Part shown: positions 33,841 through 42,245 of the stretch, piece after piece | Layout of the letters: each line of letters begins with the position of its first letter | How positions within the stretch are numbered: position 1 is the stretch's first letter | DNA from: Scopulibacillus daqui | GTDB lineage: Bacteria > Bacillota > Bacilli > Bacillales > Sporolactobacillaceae | DNA: 64,000 bases | Direction: 5' to 3' | Assembly: GCF_016908855.1 (NCBI RefSeq) | Contig: NZ_JAFBER010000002.1 | Location: 62,001-126,000 of the forward strand | Program-made: the position numbers and the translations under genes | Notes under the pieces: generated by a model | The model's input: only the letters and a program-made list of their open reading frames with translations | Database searches by the model: none | What the model was told of the DNA's origin: nothing

Positions 33841-34482
33841 ATGCGGATAGCACCGTCAATATTAGCAGCAGATTTTGCGAATCTGGAAAATGAAGTAAAA
33901 GATGTTGAACCCTATGTAGACCTATTGCATATCGATGTGATGGACGGTCATTTTGTTCCAAATATCACGATGGGACCTAATGTTGTACAAGCGCTGAAGC
34001 CGAAAACACAATGTGAATTAGATGTTCATTTAATGATCGAACATCCCGATCGCTATATCCCCGATTTTATAAAAGCAGGCTCGGATATGATTTCCGTTCA
34101 TGTTGAATCCTGTCCTCATTTGCATCGGACGATTCAACTCATTAAGCAGGCCGGTGTTAAAGCCGGTGTTGTCCTGAATCCGGCCACACCTGTCGAATCT
34201 ATCAAAACTATCTTGCCGGATGTAGATTTTGTTTTGATTATGACCGTTAATCCAGGTTTCGGCGGGCAAAGCTTTATTGAGTCCATGCTTGAGAAAATCA
34301 AAGAAGTGAAATCTATCATTGATGCCAAAGGGTTAGATGTAAAAATCGAAGTGGACGGGGGCATTAATCCCGAAACATTGCAGAAATGCAAAGAAGCAGG
34401 TGCAAGCATATTTGTAGCCGGATCGGCGATCTTTAATCATGAAGATCGCAAGGCTGCGATAGAACAGCTCCGGGGTGCTTAG
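33841..34482 (+). CDS. rpe: Ribulose-phosphate 3-epimerase
   Basis: Interconverts ribulose-5-P and xylulose-5-P in the pentose phosphate pathway. TIM barrel with IAPSILAADFANLENEV, the metal-binding LLHIDVMDGHFVPNI and DVHLMIEHP motifs, MTVNPGFGGQSF and IEVDGGINPET. 213 residues. Starts one base after rsgA and so is translationally linked. Confidence 0.97.
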   Translation: MRIAPSILAADFANLENEVKDVEPYVDLLHIDVMDGHFVPNITMGPNVVQALKPKTQCELDVHLMIEHPDRYIPDFIKAGSDMISVHVESCPHLHRTIQLIKQAGVKAGVVLNPATPVESIKTILPDVDFVLIMTVNPGFGGQSFIESMLEKIKEVKSIIDAKGLDVKIEVDGGINPETLQKCKEAGASIFVAGSAIFNHEDRKAAIEQLRGA

Positions 34483-34483
34483 T

Positions 34484-34527
34484 GTAAATAAGCTGTACGC
34501 CTAGCCAGAGGTGTACAGCTTATTTAC
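34484..34527 (+). terminator. Perfect 15-bp hairpin after rpe
   Basis: GTAAATAAGCTGTAC (34484-34498) is exactly complementary to GTACAGCTTATTTAC (34513-34527), with a 14-base loop. It begins one base after the rpe stop. The following GCATTGG is not a T tract, so it may act as an mRNA-end stabiliser or processing structure rather than a classic terminator. Confidence 0.55.
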
Positions 34528-34608
34528 GCATTGGTTTTCACGGCAAGTGTTCGTTGACATTTATTTTCATATTGAACTCGCGGTATAAGAAAGGGGCAGC
34601 AAACGTTA

Positions 34609-35160
34609 ATGCAGAAAACACAGATCCGTATCATGACAGAAACGGCATTAATGACGGCAATAAGCGTTGTGCTTAGTTTTATCCAAATTAGAGGACCGTG
34701 GGCAGCCGGCGGCTCAATCTCTTTAGAAATGGTGCCGTTAATCATTTTATCATTTCGTCGAGGTGTCAAATGGGGTATGGCAGCCGGCGTCATTTACGGG
34801 CTAATCAATTTTATGTTTAATCCGTATTATGTGCATCCTGTTCAGCTTATTTTGGATTATCCGCTTGCTTTTGGACTGCTTGGTTTATCGGGGATTTTTA
34901 TTTTAAAGGAAAGCGAAACAAAGGTTCTTGCATTAATTAAATTGATAGCGGGCGTCACTATCGGATGCTTTGCTAGGTTTGTCAGTCATTTCGCATCAGC
35001 TATGATTTTCTTCGGTTCGTCTGCTCCTAAAGGGCAGCCGGTAGCCTTATATGCCTTTATATACAATATTAGCTATATCGGCCCATCCTATATCATAGCT
35101 TTATTTGTCCTTATTTTAATGTTTTTGACCGCTCCGCTCTTAATAAGGAGGCAAAGATAA
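34609..35160 (+). CDS. thiT: Thiamine ECF transporter substrate-binding component ThiT
   Basis: S component that binds thiamine in the membrane and is driven by a shared EcfA/EcfT module encoded elsewhere. The 183-residue protein has about six hydrophobic spans. Family blocks are GGSISLEMVPLIILSFRRG, YVHPVQLILDYPLAFGLLG and RFVSHFASAMIFFG, where the conserved Trp/Glu/Tyr/His residues form the thiamine pocket. ATG 34609 follows AAGGGG. Abuts thiN with no gap, coupling uptake to phosphorylation. No TPP riboswitch was found upstream. Confidence 0.92.
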   Translation: MQKTQIRIMTETALMTAISVVLSFIQIRGPWAAGGSISLEMVPLIILSFRRGVKWGMAAGVIYGLINFMFNPYYVHPVQLILDYPLAFGLLGLSGIFILKESETKVLALIKLIAGVTIGCFARFVSHFASAMIFFGSSAPKGQPVALYAFIYNISYIGPSYIIALFVLILMFLTAPLLIRRQR

Positions 35161-35826
35161 ATGAAACAAGTAGCTATTTTAGCCGGCGGCCCGCAAAACC
35201 TTGTTCCGCCGTTTGACAGCGATCAGCTGAAAGACTGCGAATGGGTAGGTGTTGACAGAGGACTTTATTATTTATTAAAGGCGGGGATACGTCCAATCCG
35301 CGCTTTTGGCGATTTTGATTCCATTTCTAAAGCAGAGCGCCGGTGGATTGATCAAGAACACATTGAGTTAACCGTTTATCCTGCGGAGAAAGACTTCACT
35401 GATATGGAGATAGCCGTTAATTGGGTAATAGAACAGCAGCCGGAACATTGTTACCTTCTTGGAGCTACCGGAGGAAGAATGGATCATGGTCTTTTGAACA
35501 TACAACTGCTATATAAAGGATTACAAGCTGGTGTGAATTTTAAAATCCTTGACAAGCAAAATGAAATCACGCTTTTAAAACCCGGCTCATATCATGTCAG
35601 TAAACAAAATGAGTTCCCATATATTTCTTTTGTGCCGTTTTCTAAAAAAATCACAGGCATTCATTTAAAAGGATTCAAGTATCCTTTAGAAAATGCCGAA
35701 CTTCATTTAGGCTCATCATTGTGCATAAGCAATGAATTAATCGAACCTAAAGGGACGGTTGCTTTTGATAATGGATTATTGCTGATGATAAAAAGTTGTG
35801 ACCGGGACATCCAAAAAATCGGATGA
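35161..35826 (+). CDS. thiN: Thiamine pyrophosphokinase
   Basis: Transfers pyrophosphate from ATP to thiamine giving TPP. The N-terminal catalytic domain has GVDRGLYYLL, AFGDFDSIS, YPAEKDFTDMEIAV and LGATGGRMDHGLLNI; the C-terminal beta domain (about 140-221) binds thiamine. 221 residues. Begins immediately after the thiT stop with AAGGAGG at the end of thiT as ribosome site. B. subtilis has this gene (yloS) here without thiT. Confidence 0.95.
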   Translation: MKQVAILAGGPQNLVPPFDSDQLKDCEWVGVDRGLYYLLKAGIRPIRAFGDFDSISKAERRWIDQEHIELTVYPAEKDFTDMEIAVNWVIEQQPEHCYLLGATGGRMDHGLLNIQLLYKGLQAGVNFKILDKQNEITLLKPGSYHVSKQNEFPYISFVPFSKKITGIHLKGFKYPLENAELHLGSSLCISNELIEPKGTVAFDNGLLLMIKSCDRDIQKIG

Positions 35827-35927
35827 TAAGGGTACTATTTTTAAATTAATGAATATACTAGTAACAAGAAGCTCTGTTTTTATAGGTTTATAGATGGAGA
35901 ATGGCGTGAAATGCAAGGAGGAGGACT

Positions 35928-36008
35928 ATGAAATTTTACACCATTAAATTACCGAAGTTCCTTGGCGGGTTTGTCAAAGTTATCCTCGGTTCGTTTCGCA
36001 AAGGATAA
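35928..36008 (+). CDS. spoVM: Stage V sporulation peptide SpoVM
   Basis: A 26-residue amphipathic peptide that recognises the convex forespore membrane and anchors SpoIVA and the coat. The product starts MKFYTIKLPKFLGG and ends ILGSFRKG; length is identical to B. subtilis SpoVM, with differences mainly in residues 15-19 and the last residue. Pro9, needed for shallow membrane insertion, is conserved. The ribosome site AAGGAGGAGG is very strong. Position between thiN and convergent rpmB is the conserved one. The upstream 100 bases should hold a SigE promoter, but I could not identify one with confidence. Confidence 0.96.
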   Translation: MKFYTIKLPKFLGGFVKVILGSFRKG

Positions 36009-36033
36009 AACAAGCGGCAAGTCATTTAAGAAA

Positions 36034-36071
36034 GCATAAAAAAAGCACCCGATGAGGTGCTTTTTTTATGC
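36034..36071. terminator. Bidirectional terminator between spoVM and rpmB
   Basis: A perfect 16-bp inverted repeat: GCATAAAAAAAGCACC (36034-36049) and GGTGCTTTTTTTATGC (36056-36071). A7/T7 tracts on both sides make it work in both directions. The rpmB stop codon lies within the right arm. Confidence 0.93.
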
Positions 36072-36254
36072 GCGTTCTACTTTCCCAGCCTTTAAAGCTT
36101 TTGTAGAAACATAAACACGTTTAGGTTTACCATCAACGAGAATACGCACTTTTTGTAAATTTGCTTTAAATTTACGTTTAGACTTATTTTCAGCAAATGA
36201 ACGATTTTGACCGAACTTTGTCGTTTTACCAGTTACATAACATTTACGTCCCAT
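36066..36254 (-). CDS. rpmB: Ribosomal protein L28
   Basis: Large-subunit protein. From the ATG at 36254 the product is 62 residues, starting [20 protein letters not shown] and containing [28 protein letters not shown] precedes the start on the minus strand. The open frame continues upstream to 36542 but that extension is not family sequence and overlaps yloU. Only one cysteine is present, so this is the zinc-free form. Confidence 0.97.
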   Translation of the reverse strand: MGRKCYVTGKTTKFGQNRSFAENKSKRKFKANLQKVRILVDGKPKRVYVSTKALKAGKVERA

Positions 36255-36295
36255 TATTCCAACCTCCTTGCCGCGAAAATAACAAATACGACATA

Positions 36296-36324
36296 ATGTT
36301 ACCATGTCTTTAGCTCTTGCGCAA
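36296..36324 (-). promoter_or_regulatory. Candidate SigA promoter for rpmB
   Basis: On the minus strand TTGCGC (36324-36319) and TAACAT (36301-36296) are separated by 17 bases, about 42 bases before the L28 start codon. Confidence 0.5.
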
Positions 36325-36419
36325 TAGAAACGTTGCAGAGGGACGGTTGAAACTTTAAAAAGAAACCAGCTTATAGTAAAATAAACATAGGTATGTAAGT
36401 ACGATAGAGGAGGTTCCTT

Positions 36420-36785
36420 ATGAGTATAGATATCGATACGAGTTATGGACAGATCAATGTGTCTTCTGAAGTGATTACGATGATTGCAGGTTGTGCTGCG
36501 GTTGATTGTCACGGCATTGTAGGAATGGCTTCGCAACGTCAATTAAAAGACGGTCTAAGTGAATTATTGGGAAGGGATAATTTAGGCCGGGGAATAGTCG
36601 TACGTGAAGAAGAAGGAAGTTTAACGATTGATATGTACATTATCGTCAGTTACGGGACGAAGATTTCTGATGTAGCGCGCCTTGTACAAACAAAAGTCAA
36701 TGAACAGCTTAAGCAAATGCTTGGGATAAAGGCTTATGCCGTTAATATTTTTGTTCAAGGCGTCCGCATGATTGAGGACGTTTGA
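36420..36785 (+). CDS. yloU: Asp23/YloU-family envelope stress response protein
   Basis: A 121-residue Asp23 (DUF322) protein. The domain spans nearly the whole chain: [51 protein letters not shown] and the [15 protein letters not shown] block. Family members associate with the membrane or envelope stress; the precise role of YloU is not settled. ATG 36420 follows GAGGAGG. In B. subtilis fakA (yloV) follows directly; here it does not. Confidence 0.93.
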   Translation: MSIDIDTSYGQINVSSEVITMIAGCAAVDCHGIVGMASQRQLKDGLSELLGRDNLGRGIVVREEEGSLTIDMYIIVSYGTKISDVARLVQTKVNEQLKQMLGIKAYAVNIFVQGVRMIEDV

Positions 36786-36814
36786 TGCGACATTCTTAAA
36801 CAAAAAACTACTTT

Positions 36815-36828
36815 TTAAAACGCTTACA
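36815..36828 (+). promoter_or_regulatory. Candidate catabolite-responsive element (cre) upstream of sdaAB
   Basis: TTAAAACGCTTACA matches the CcpA-site consensus TGWAANCGNTNWCA at all but the second position. It is 58 bases before the sdaAB start, where repression by glucose of a serine-degrading enzyme would be sensible. No strong promoter is visible around it. Confidence 0.4.
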
Positions 36829-36885
36829 TTATCATATTTATGAACTTGATAGTTTTTATTATTTTAAAAATAAGAGGTGATCAAC

Positions 36886-37545
36886 ATGAAATACCGCAGT
36901 GTTTTTGATATTATTGGTCCGGTGATGATTGGGCCATCCAGTTCCCATACGGCAGGAGCCGCACGAATCGGCCGTGTTGCAAGAAGGCTATTTGGGCATA
37001 TGCCGAAAAAGGTGACCATTCATTTATACGGGTCTTTTGCAAAAACTTATAAAGGCCACGGCACAGACATTGCCCTTGTCGGCGGTCTTTTGGATTTTGA
37101 CACCTTTGACGAAAGGATCGTTAATGCATTGTCGCTTGCCGAGGAAGCAGGCATGGAAGTTAAATTTATTGAAGATGACGCCGCGGCCGATCATCCGAAT
37201 ACGGCACGTCTTTTGCTTGAAGATGGAGATAATAAACTTGAAGTCGTCGGCGTTTCAGTTGGCGGAGGGAAAATCGAAATCACTGAATTAAACGGTTTTG
37301 ACATTTCCCTATCAGGCAGCCAGCCTGCATTATTGGTTGTCCATCATGACCGTTACGGCGCGGTGGCTGCCGTGGCAAGCATTTTGGCTAAGCATGAAAT
37401 TAATATTTCATACATGGAAGTTTCCAGAAAAGTCAAAGGCGATATTGCCTTAATGATTATTGAAACGGACCAAGAGGTAGCCGATGAAATAGCAAAAGAA
37501 ATTGAAGTCCAGCCGCACATGCTAAACGTAGCTGTATTGGCTTAG
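36886..37545 (+). CDS. sdaAB: L-serine dehydratase, beta subunit
   Basis: With SdaAA converts L-serine to pyruvate and ammonia using a 4Fe-4S cluster. Family blocks are SVFDIIGPVMIGPSSSHTAG and YGSFAKTYKGHGTD. A C-terminal ACT domain (about 145-219, LVVHHDRYGAVAAVASILA) probably senses serine. ATG 36886 follows AAGAGGTGA and gives 219 residues; GTG 36877 lies in the ribosome site itself. 24 bases separate it from sdaAA. Confidence 0.96.
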   Translation: MKYRSVFDIIGPVMIGPSSSHTAGAARIGRVARRLFGHMPKKVTIHLYGSFAKTYKGHGTDIALVGGLLDFDTFDERIVNALSLAEEAGMEVKFIEDDAAADHPNTARLLLEDGDNKLEVVGVSVGGGKIEITELNGFDISLSGSQPALLVVHHDRYGAVAAVASILAKHEINISYMEVSRKVKGDIALMIIETDQEVADEIAKEIEVQPHMLNVAVLA

Positions 37546-37569
37546 ACTACTTACAGGGGGGTCTTAAAA

Positions 37570-38460
37570 TTGTTCCGAACAGTTGAAGAACTAGTGAAAA
37601 TTGCTGATACAAAGCATATGCCGATATCAGAAGTCATGATATTAAAAGAAATTGATGAAACGGGAAAGTCCCGTGAAGATATATTTGAACAAATGGCGAA
37701 AAATTTACAAGTCATGGAGGATGCTGTAGAGCGCGGAATTAAAGAAGGTGTTAAATCCCATTCAGGCTTGACAGGAGGCGACGCTGTCCTGCTGCAAAGC
37801 TATATTCAAACAGGCAAGGCGCTTTCTGGAGAAACATTGCTCGATGCAGTCAGCAAGGCAGTTGCCACCAACGAAGTTAATGCTGCAATGGGCACGATTT
37901 GCGCCACACCGACAGCAGGTTCTGCCGGTGTTGTTCCCGGTGTGCTTTTCGGTTTAAAGCCGAAACTGAATCCCTCTAAAGAACAAATGATACGTTTTCT
38001 GTTTACATCAGGTGCCTTTGGCTACGTTGTCGCCAATAATGCTTCTATCTCGGGTGCTGCAGGCGGGTGCCAGGCAGAGGTTGGTTCTGCGACGGGAATG
38101 GCCGCTGCAGCAGTAGTAGAGCTGGCAGGAGGTACACCGGAACAATCCGCTCATGCCATGGCAATCGCGCTTAAAAATATGATTGGTTTAGTTTGTGATC
38201 CTGTTGCAGGTTTGGTTGAGGTACCGTGCGTGAAAAGAAATGCAATCGGCGCTTCAACAGCTATTGTTGCAGCCGATATGGCTCTCGCCGGCGTGAAAAG
38301 CCGGATACCATGTGACGAGGTCATTGATGCCATGCATCAAGTCGGGCAAATGATGCCAACTTCTCTAAAAGAAACGGCCATGGGAGGCTTAGCAATGACG
38401 CCGACGGCTCAAGAAATTGAGGCGAAAATTTTCGGTTTTGCCAAGGACGGTCAGAAATAA
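37570..38460 (+). CDS. sdaAA: L-serine dehydratase, alpha subunit
   Basis: Iron-sulfur subunit of the two-chain enzyme. Cysteines suited to the cluster occur in MGTICATPTAGSAG, GGCQAEVGSATGM, GLVCDPVAG and VEVPCVKRNA. 296 residues. TTG 37570 is the start, preceded by GGGGGTC; the product then begins MFRTVEELV as in relatives. Followed after three bases by recG. Confidence 0.96.
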   Translation: MFRTVEELVKIADTKHMPISEVMILKEIDETGKSREDIFEQMAKNLQVMEDAVERGIKEGVKSHSGLTGGDAVLLQSYIQTGKALSGETLLDAVSKAVATNEVNAAMGTICATPTAGSAGVVPGVLFGLKPKLNPSKEQMIRFLFTSGAFGYVVANNASISGAAGGCQAEVGSATGMAAAAVVELAGGTPEQSAHAMAIALKNMIGLVCDPVAGLVEVPCVKRNAIGASTAIVAADMALAGVKSRIPCDEVIDAMHQVGQMMPTSLKETAMGGLAMTPTAQEIEAKIFGFAKDGQK

Positions 38461-38463
38461 ATA

Positions 38464-40500
38464 ATGACTGGCATCAATATTACTGAAATAAAAGGGATAG
38501 GTCCCGAAACAGCCCGTGACTTAGAAGCGCTTGGCATCAAAACAGTTGAAGATCTGTTCGAGTATTTGCCGTATCGATATGAAAATTATGAATTAAGAGA
38601 TCTGGAGACAGTCAAACATGACGAAAAAATCACTGTTGAAGGGAAGGTTCATAGCGAGCCTTCTCTCCGTTATTTTTCGAAAAAAAAGTCAAGGTTAACT
38701 GTCAGGGTATTCGTTGACCGTTTCTTAGTAACCGCAGTTATCTTCAATCGTCCGTATTTGAAAAAACAGTTAAAAATTGGCGATGTGATCACACTGACAG
38801 GAAAATGGGATCAGCATCGGGCGACGATTGCTGCCACGGAATTTAAAAAAGGGCGGCAGCAGCGTTCCTCGCTGATTGAACCTGTCTATCCTGTAAAGGG
38901 GAAAGTCACGGTTAAGCAGGTTCGGAAATTTATGGTGACAGCTTTTCAGCAATTTTCATCACTTATCATTGATCCTCTGCCCCAGGCATTAAGAGAAAGA
39001 TACCGGTTAGTTGACCGGGTCAGCGCTCTTAAGGCGCTTCATTTTCCGTTGAATTACAATCAATTGAAACAAGCGCGGCGCCGTATGGTTTATGAGGAAT
39101 TGCTATTATTTCAGCTCCGCATGCAAGCCTTTAAAATGATGAAAAGAGAAAACGAGAAAAGCACAGCCATCCCAATATCTCAAGAAGATGTTGATTATTT
39201 TGTAGAGCATTTGCCGTTTCCTCTGACTCAAGCGCAAAAACGAGTGACAAACGAAATATTGGCTGATATATCAAGCCCCTTTCGAATGAATCGTTTGCTC
39301 CAAGGTGATGTAGGCTCCGGAAAAACGGTTGTTGCAGCTATCAATTTATATGCTGTGGCTAGAGCCGGATTTCAAGGGGCTATGATGGTGCCGACTGAGA
39401 TATTGGCCGAACAGCACGCTGAAAGTTTGCAAGAGTTGTTAGCGCCGCATGACATTGTTGTGTCCCTTTTGACAAGCTCAGTAAAAGGAAAACGAAGGCA
39501 GGAGCTTTTAACAAGATTAGAAGCAGGCGAGATTGACATTCTTATAGGAACCCATGCAGTGATACAAGAGGATGTCATATTCAAGAGGTTAGGGTTAGTC
39601 ATAACGGACGAACAGCATCGCTTTGGTGTGGAACAAAGAAGGACCCTTAGAACCAAAGGCGACAATCCCGATGTCTTGTATATGACCGCAACGCCCATAC
39701 CAAGAACGCTAGCCATTTCGGCATTTGGCGATATGGATATTTCTACGATTGATGAGCTGCCTAAAGGGCGAAAATCAATTGAAACATACTGGATAAAGCA
39801 TGACATGTTAAATAGAGCGCTTGCTTTTGTAGAAAAGGAACTTAAAAAAGGGAGACAGGCATACGTCATTTGTCCATTAATTGAAGAATCGGAGCAGCTT
39901 GACGTCCAAAATGCTATAGATGTGCATGCCCAGCTTCAGCATTATTTTAAAAACTTTCGCGTTGGATTAATGCACGGCCGCTTAAGCGCCCAGGAAAAAG
40001 ACGATATTATGGCCGGCTTTAAAGAGAATCGCTTTCAAGTTTTAGTATCGACAACAGTCGTTGAAGTAGGCGTAAATGTGCCGAATGCGACGATTATGCT
40101 GATTTATGATGCGCAAAGATTCGGCTTAGCCCAGCTCCATCAGCTGCGCGGACGGGTCGGAAGAGGAGATGAGCAATCTTATTGCATTTTAATTGCAGAT
40201 GCAAAATCAGAAGTCAGTCAAGAGAGAATGCGGATCATGACAGAGACTGCCGATGGATTTAAACTTTCCGAATATGATTTGGAGCTGCGCGGGCCAGGCG
40301 ATTTTTTTGGCCAAAAACAAAGCGGATTGCCCGATTTTAAATTGGCTGATGTTGTTCATGATTATCGGATCTTGGATACTGCAAGGGATGATGCCTCTGC
40401 TATGGTCCGTTCGAAAGCTTTTTGGAAAGATGACGCTTACAAACATTTGCGCCAATTTTTGGCTGAATCAGGCGTGTTGAACAAAGAACGTCTGGATTAG
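38464..40500 (+). CDS. recG: ATP-dependent DNA helicase RecG
   Basis: Remodels stalled forks and branch-migrates Holliday junctions. An N-terminal wedge/OB domain (about 50-150, VEGKVHSEPSLRYFSKKKSRL) is followed by SF2 helicase lobes with Walker A LLQGDVGSGKTVVAA (near 280), DEQHRFG, MTATPIPRTLA, HGRLSAQEKD, STTVVEVGVNVPNA and QLRGRVGRG, and a C-terminal ELRGPGDFFGQKQSGLPDF block. 678 residues, normal. The ribosome site before ATG 38464 is weak. Confidence 0.97.
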   Translation: MTGINITEIKGIGPETARDLEALGIKTVEDLFEYLPYRYENYELRDLETVKHDEKITVEGKVHSEPSLRYFSKKKSRLTVRVFVDRFLVTAVIFNRPYLKKQLKIGDVITLTGKWDQHRATIAATEFKKGRQQRSSLIEPVYPVKGKVTVKQVRKFMVTAFQQFSSLIIDPLPQALRERYRLVDRVSALKALHFPLNYNQLKQARRRMVYEELLLFQLRMQAFKMMKRENEKSTAIPISQEDVDYFVEHLPFPLTQAQKRVTNEILADISSPFRMNRLLQGDVGSGKTVVAAINLYAVARAGFQGAMMVPTEILAEQHAESLQELLAPHDIVVSLLTSSVKGKRRQELLTRLEAGEIDILIGTHAVIQEDVIFKRLGLVITDEQHRFGVEQRRTLRTKGDNPDVLYMTATPIPRTLAISAFGDMDISTIDELPKGRKSIETYWIKHDMLNRALAFVEKELKKGRQAYVICPLIEESEQLDVQNAIDVHAQLQHYFKNFRVGLMHGRLSAQEKDDIMAGFKENRFQVLVSTTVVEVGVNVPNATIMLIYDAQRFGLAQLHQLRGRVGRGDEQSYCILIADAKSEVSQERMRIMTETADGFKLSEYDLELRGPGDFFGQKQSGLPDFKLADVVHDYRILDTARDDASAMVRSKAFWKDDAYKHLRQFLAESGVLNKERLD

Positions 40501-40504
40501 CATC

Positions 40505-40554
40505 TTGAAATAATATAATTAAACTTATATACTACTATTAGTACCTAGTCATAA
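40505..40554 (+). promoter_or_regulatory. SigA promoter with overlapping FapR operator upstream of fapR
   Basis: TTGAAA (40505-40510), a 17-base spacer and TATACT (40528-40533) form a good SigA promoter. Immediately after, TTAGTACCTAGTCATAA (40538-40554) keeps the left half and ends of the FapR consensus (TTAGTACCTGATACTAA; 13 of 17 positions), placed across the expected start of transcription. This fits autoregulated, malonyl-CoA-relieved repression of fapR-plsX-fabD-fabG. Confidence 0.78.
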
Positions 40555-40659
40555 AATCAAACGGCCATGTATGGATGTTTTTTCTCTAAGCAGTGAACTG
40601 CTGCTTAGAATAATCTTCAGGAGCACAACACGTCGGGATGAAAATTGGCGGTGTCAAGG

Positions 40660-41262
40660 ATGAGAAAGAGCAAACGGGAACGACAAAAGCAACTTTTAAC
40701 GACGATTGAGAACAGCCCTTTTGTGACCGATGAGGAATTAGCGGAGAAATTCAATGTCAGTGTTCAAACGATCCGGCTTGACCGAATGGAGTTATCTATT
40801 CCCGAATTGAGAGAGCGGATTAAGCATGTCGCCCAAAAACAATTTGATGAAATAAGAGCGCTCCCGTTGGACGAAGTTATCGGCGAAATCGTAGATCTTC
40901 AGTTAGATAAAAGCGCGATATCGATTTTGGATATCAAGAAAGAGCATGTTTTTTCACGCACCGGCATTGCTAGAGGACATCATCTCTTTGCACAAGCAAA
41001 CTCTCTTGCCGTCGCTGTGATTGATGATGAGCTGGCTCTGACTGCTAAATCGAATCTTTATTTTACAAGACAGGTTCTTGTTGGCGAAAGAGTAGTAGCT
41101 AAGGCAAAGGTCACAAAAGTCGAAGGTGATCGAACGATTGTTGAAGTGAATAGTTTTGTTGGAAAAGAACGTGTTTTTCGGGGGAAGTTTACGATGTATC
41201 GCTCCCAGTTGGAAGGGGGAAACATAATAGATGAGACTAGCTATAGATGCGATGGGCGGTGA
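40660..41262 (+). CDS. fapR: Transcription factor FapR, fatty acid and phospholipid biosynthesis repressor
   Basis: Global lipid repressor released from DNA by malonyl-CoA. The N-terminal DeoR-type helix-turn-helix (about 1-55, [22 protein letters not shown]) is joined to a hot-dog effector domain (about 80-200; [25 protein letters not shown]). From ATG 40660 the product starts [13 protein letters not shown] as in B. subtilis; TTG 40645 upstream is possible. About 200 residues. The 3' end overlaps plsX by 32 bases. Confidence 0.95.
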   Translation: MRKSKRERQKQLLTTIENSPFVTDEELAEKFNVSVQTIRLDRMELSIPELRERIKHVAQKQFDEIRALPLDEVIGEIVDLQLDKSAISILDIKKEHVFSRTGIARGHHLFAQANSLAVAVIDDELALTAKSNLYFTRQVLVGERVVAKAKVTKVEGDRTIVEVNSFVGKERVFRGKFTMYRSQLEGGNIIDETSYRCDGR

Positions 41263-42235
41263 TAATGCCCCATTGGAAATTGTCAAAGGTGCGCTTTTAG
41301 CTGCCGAGAAATTTCCGGATATGCATTTTACTTTGGTTGGTGATAAGGCCAAAATAGAGCCTTTGTTAGATCAACATCCAAAGTTTGATATACTACATAC
41401 AACTGAAATCATTGAGCCGACAGATGCACCGGTTAAGGCGGTGCGAAAGAAGAAAGAAGCGTCAATGGTGCTTGCCATTAAGGAAGTCAAAGAGGGCCGT
41501 GCTGATGCAGCCATTTCAGCCGGCAATACGGGAGCGCTGATGGCGGCGGGTCTGTTTATTGCTGGACGAATTAAAGGGATAGACCGCCCGGCTTTGGCTC
41601 CGACCCTGCCGACGATTAATCAAGGTCAAGGGTTCCTGCTCTTGGATGCGGGATCAAATATGGACGCGAAACCTGAGCATCTTCTTCAATATGCGATAAT
41701 GGGCTCAATATACGCTGAAAAAGTATTAGGAAATGAAAGACCGCGCGTAGCATTGCTGAATATCGGCGAAGAACCCGGAAAAGGCAACCAATTAAGCAAA
41801 TCAGCTTTTGAACTTTTAAAGGATGCGCCGATACATTTTATCGGCAATGTTGAAGCGCGTGAATTGCTGCAAGGGGCGGCCGATGTTGTTGTTTGCGACG
41901 GTTTTTCCGGAAACCTTGTTTTAAAATCCATTGAGGGTGTGGCTTTATCTTTATTTTCTTTATTAAAAAAAGAATTAACAAGCTCACTTTTTTCAAAAAT
42001 GATAGCGGGTCTTTTATATCCTAAATTAAAAGGCTTGAAAAAAACGATGGATTATTCCGGATACGGCGGCGCTTGCTTGTTTGGGTTGACGGCGCCCGTC
42101 ATTAAGGCGCATGGTTCATCCAATGCTAATGCTATTTTTACAACCATTGAACAAGCTCAACTGATTGTAGAAAAGAATGTTGTCAAAACTATTGAAGACC
42201 TGATTCTTAAAACAAATGAAGAATGGAAAAAATAG
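41231..42235 (+). CDS. plsX: Phosphate acyltransferase PlsX
   Basis: Makes acyl-phosphate from acyl-ACP, the first step to phosphatidic acid. Family blocks: [61 protein letters not shown] and [13 protein letters not shown]. 334 residues. ATG 41231 lies inside the fapR end with GGAAGGGGG upstream. fakA, which would provide acyl-phosphate from exogenous fatty acids, is not in its usual place nearby. Confidence 0.97.
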   Translation: MRLAIDAMGGDNAPLEIVKGALLAAEKFPDMHFTLVGDKAKIEPLLDQHPKFDILHTTEIIEPTDAPVKAVRKKKEASMVLAIKEVKEGRADAAISAGNTGALMAAGLFIAGRIKGIDRPALAPTLPTINQGQGFLLLDAGSNMDAKPEHLLQYAIMGSIYAEKVLGNERPRVALLNIGEEPGKGNQLSKSAFELLKDAPIHFIGNVEARELLQGAADVVVCDGFSGNLVLKSIEGVALSLFSLLKKELTSSLFSKMIAGLLYPKLKGLKKTMDYSGYGGACLFGLTAPVIKAHGSSNANAIFTTIEQAQLIVEKNVVKTIEDLILKTNEEWKK

Positions 42236-42245
42236 GAGGGGTACT

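Noticed and set aside
36255..36542. 158-residue version of L28 on the minus strand
   Set aside because: The upstream part overlaps yloU and its promoter region and is unlike L28; the 62-residue product has a ribosome site and normal length.
39372..39869. 165-codon minus-strand ORF inside recG
   Set aside because: Antisense of helicase core; no family resemblance.
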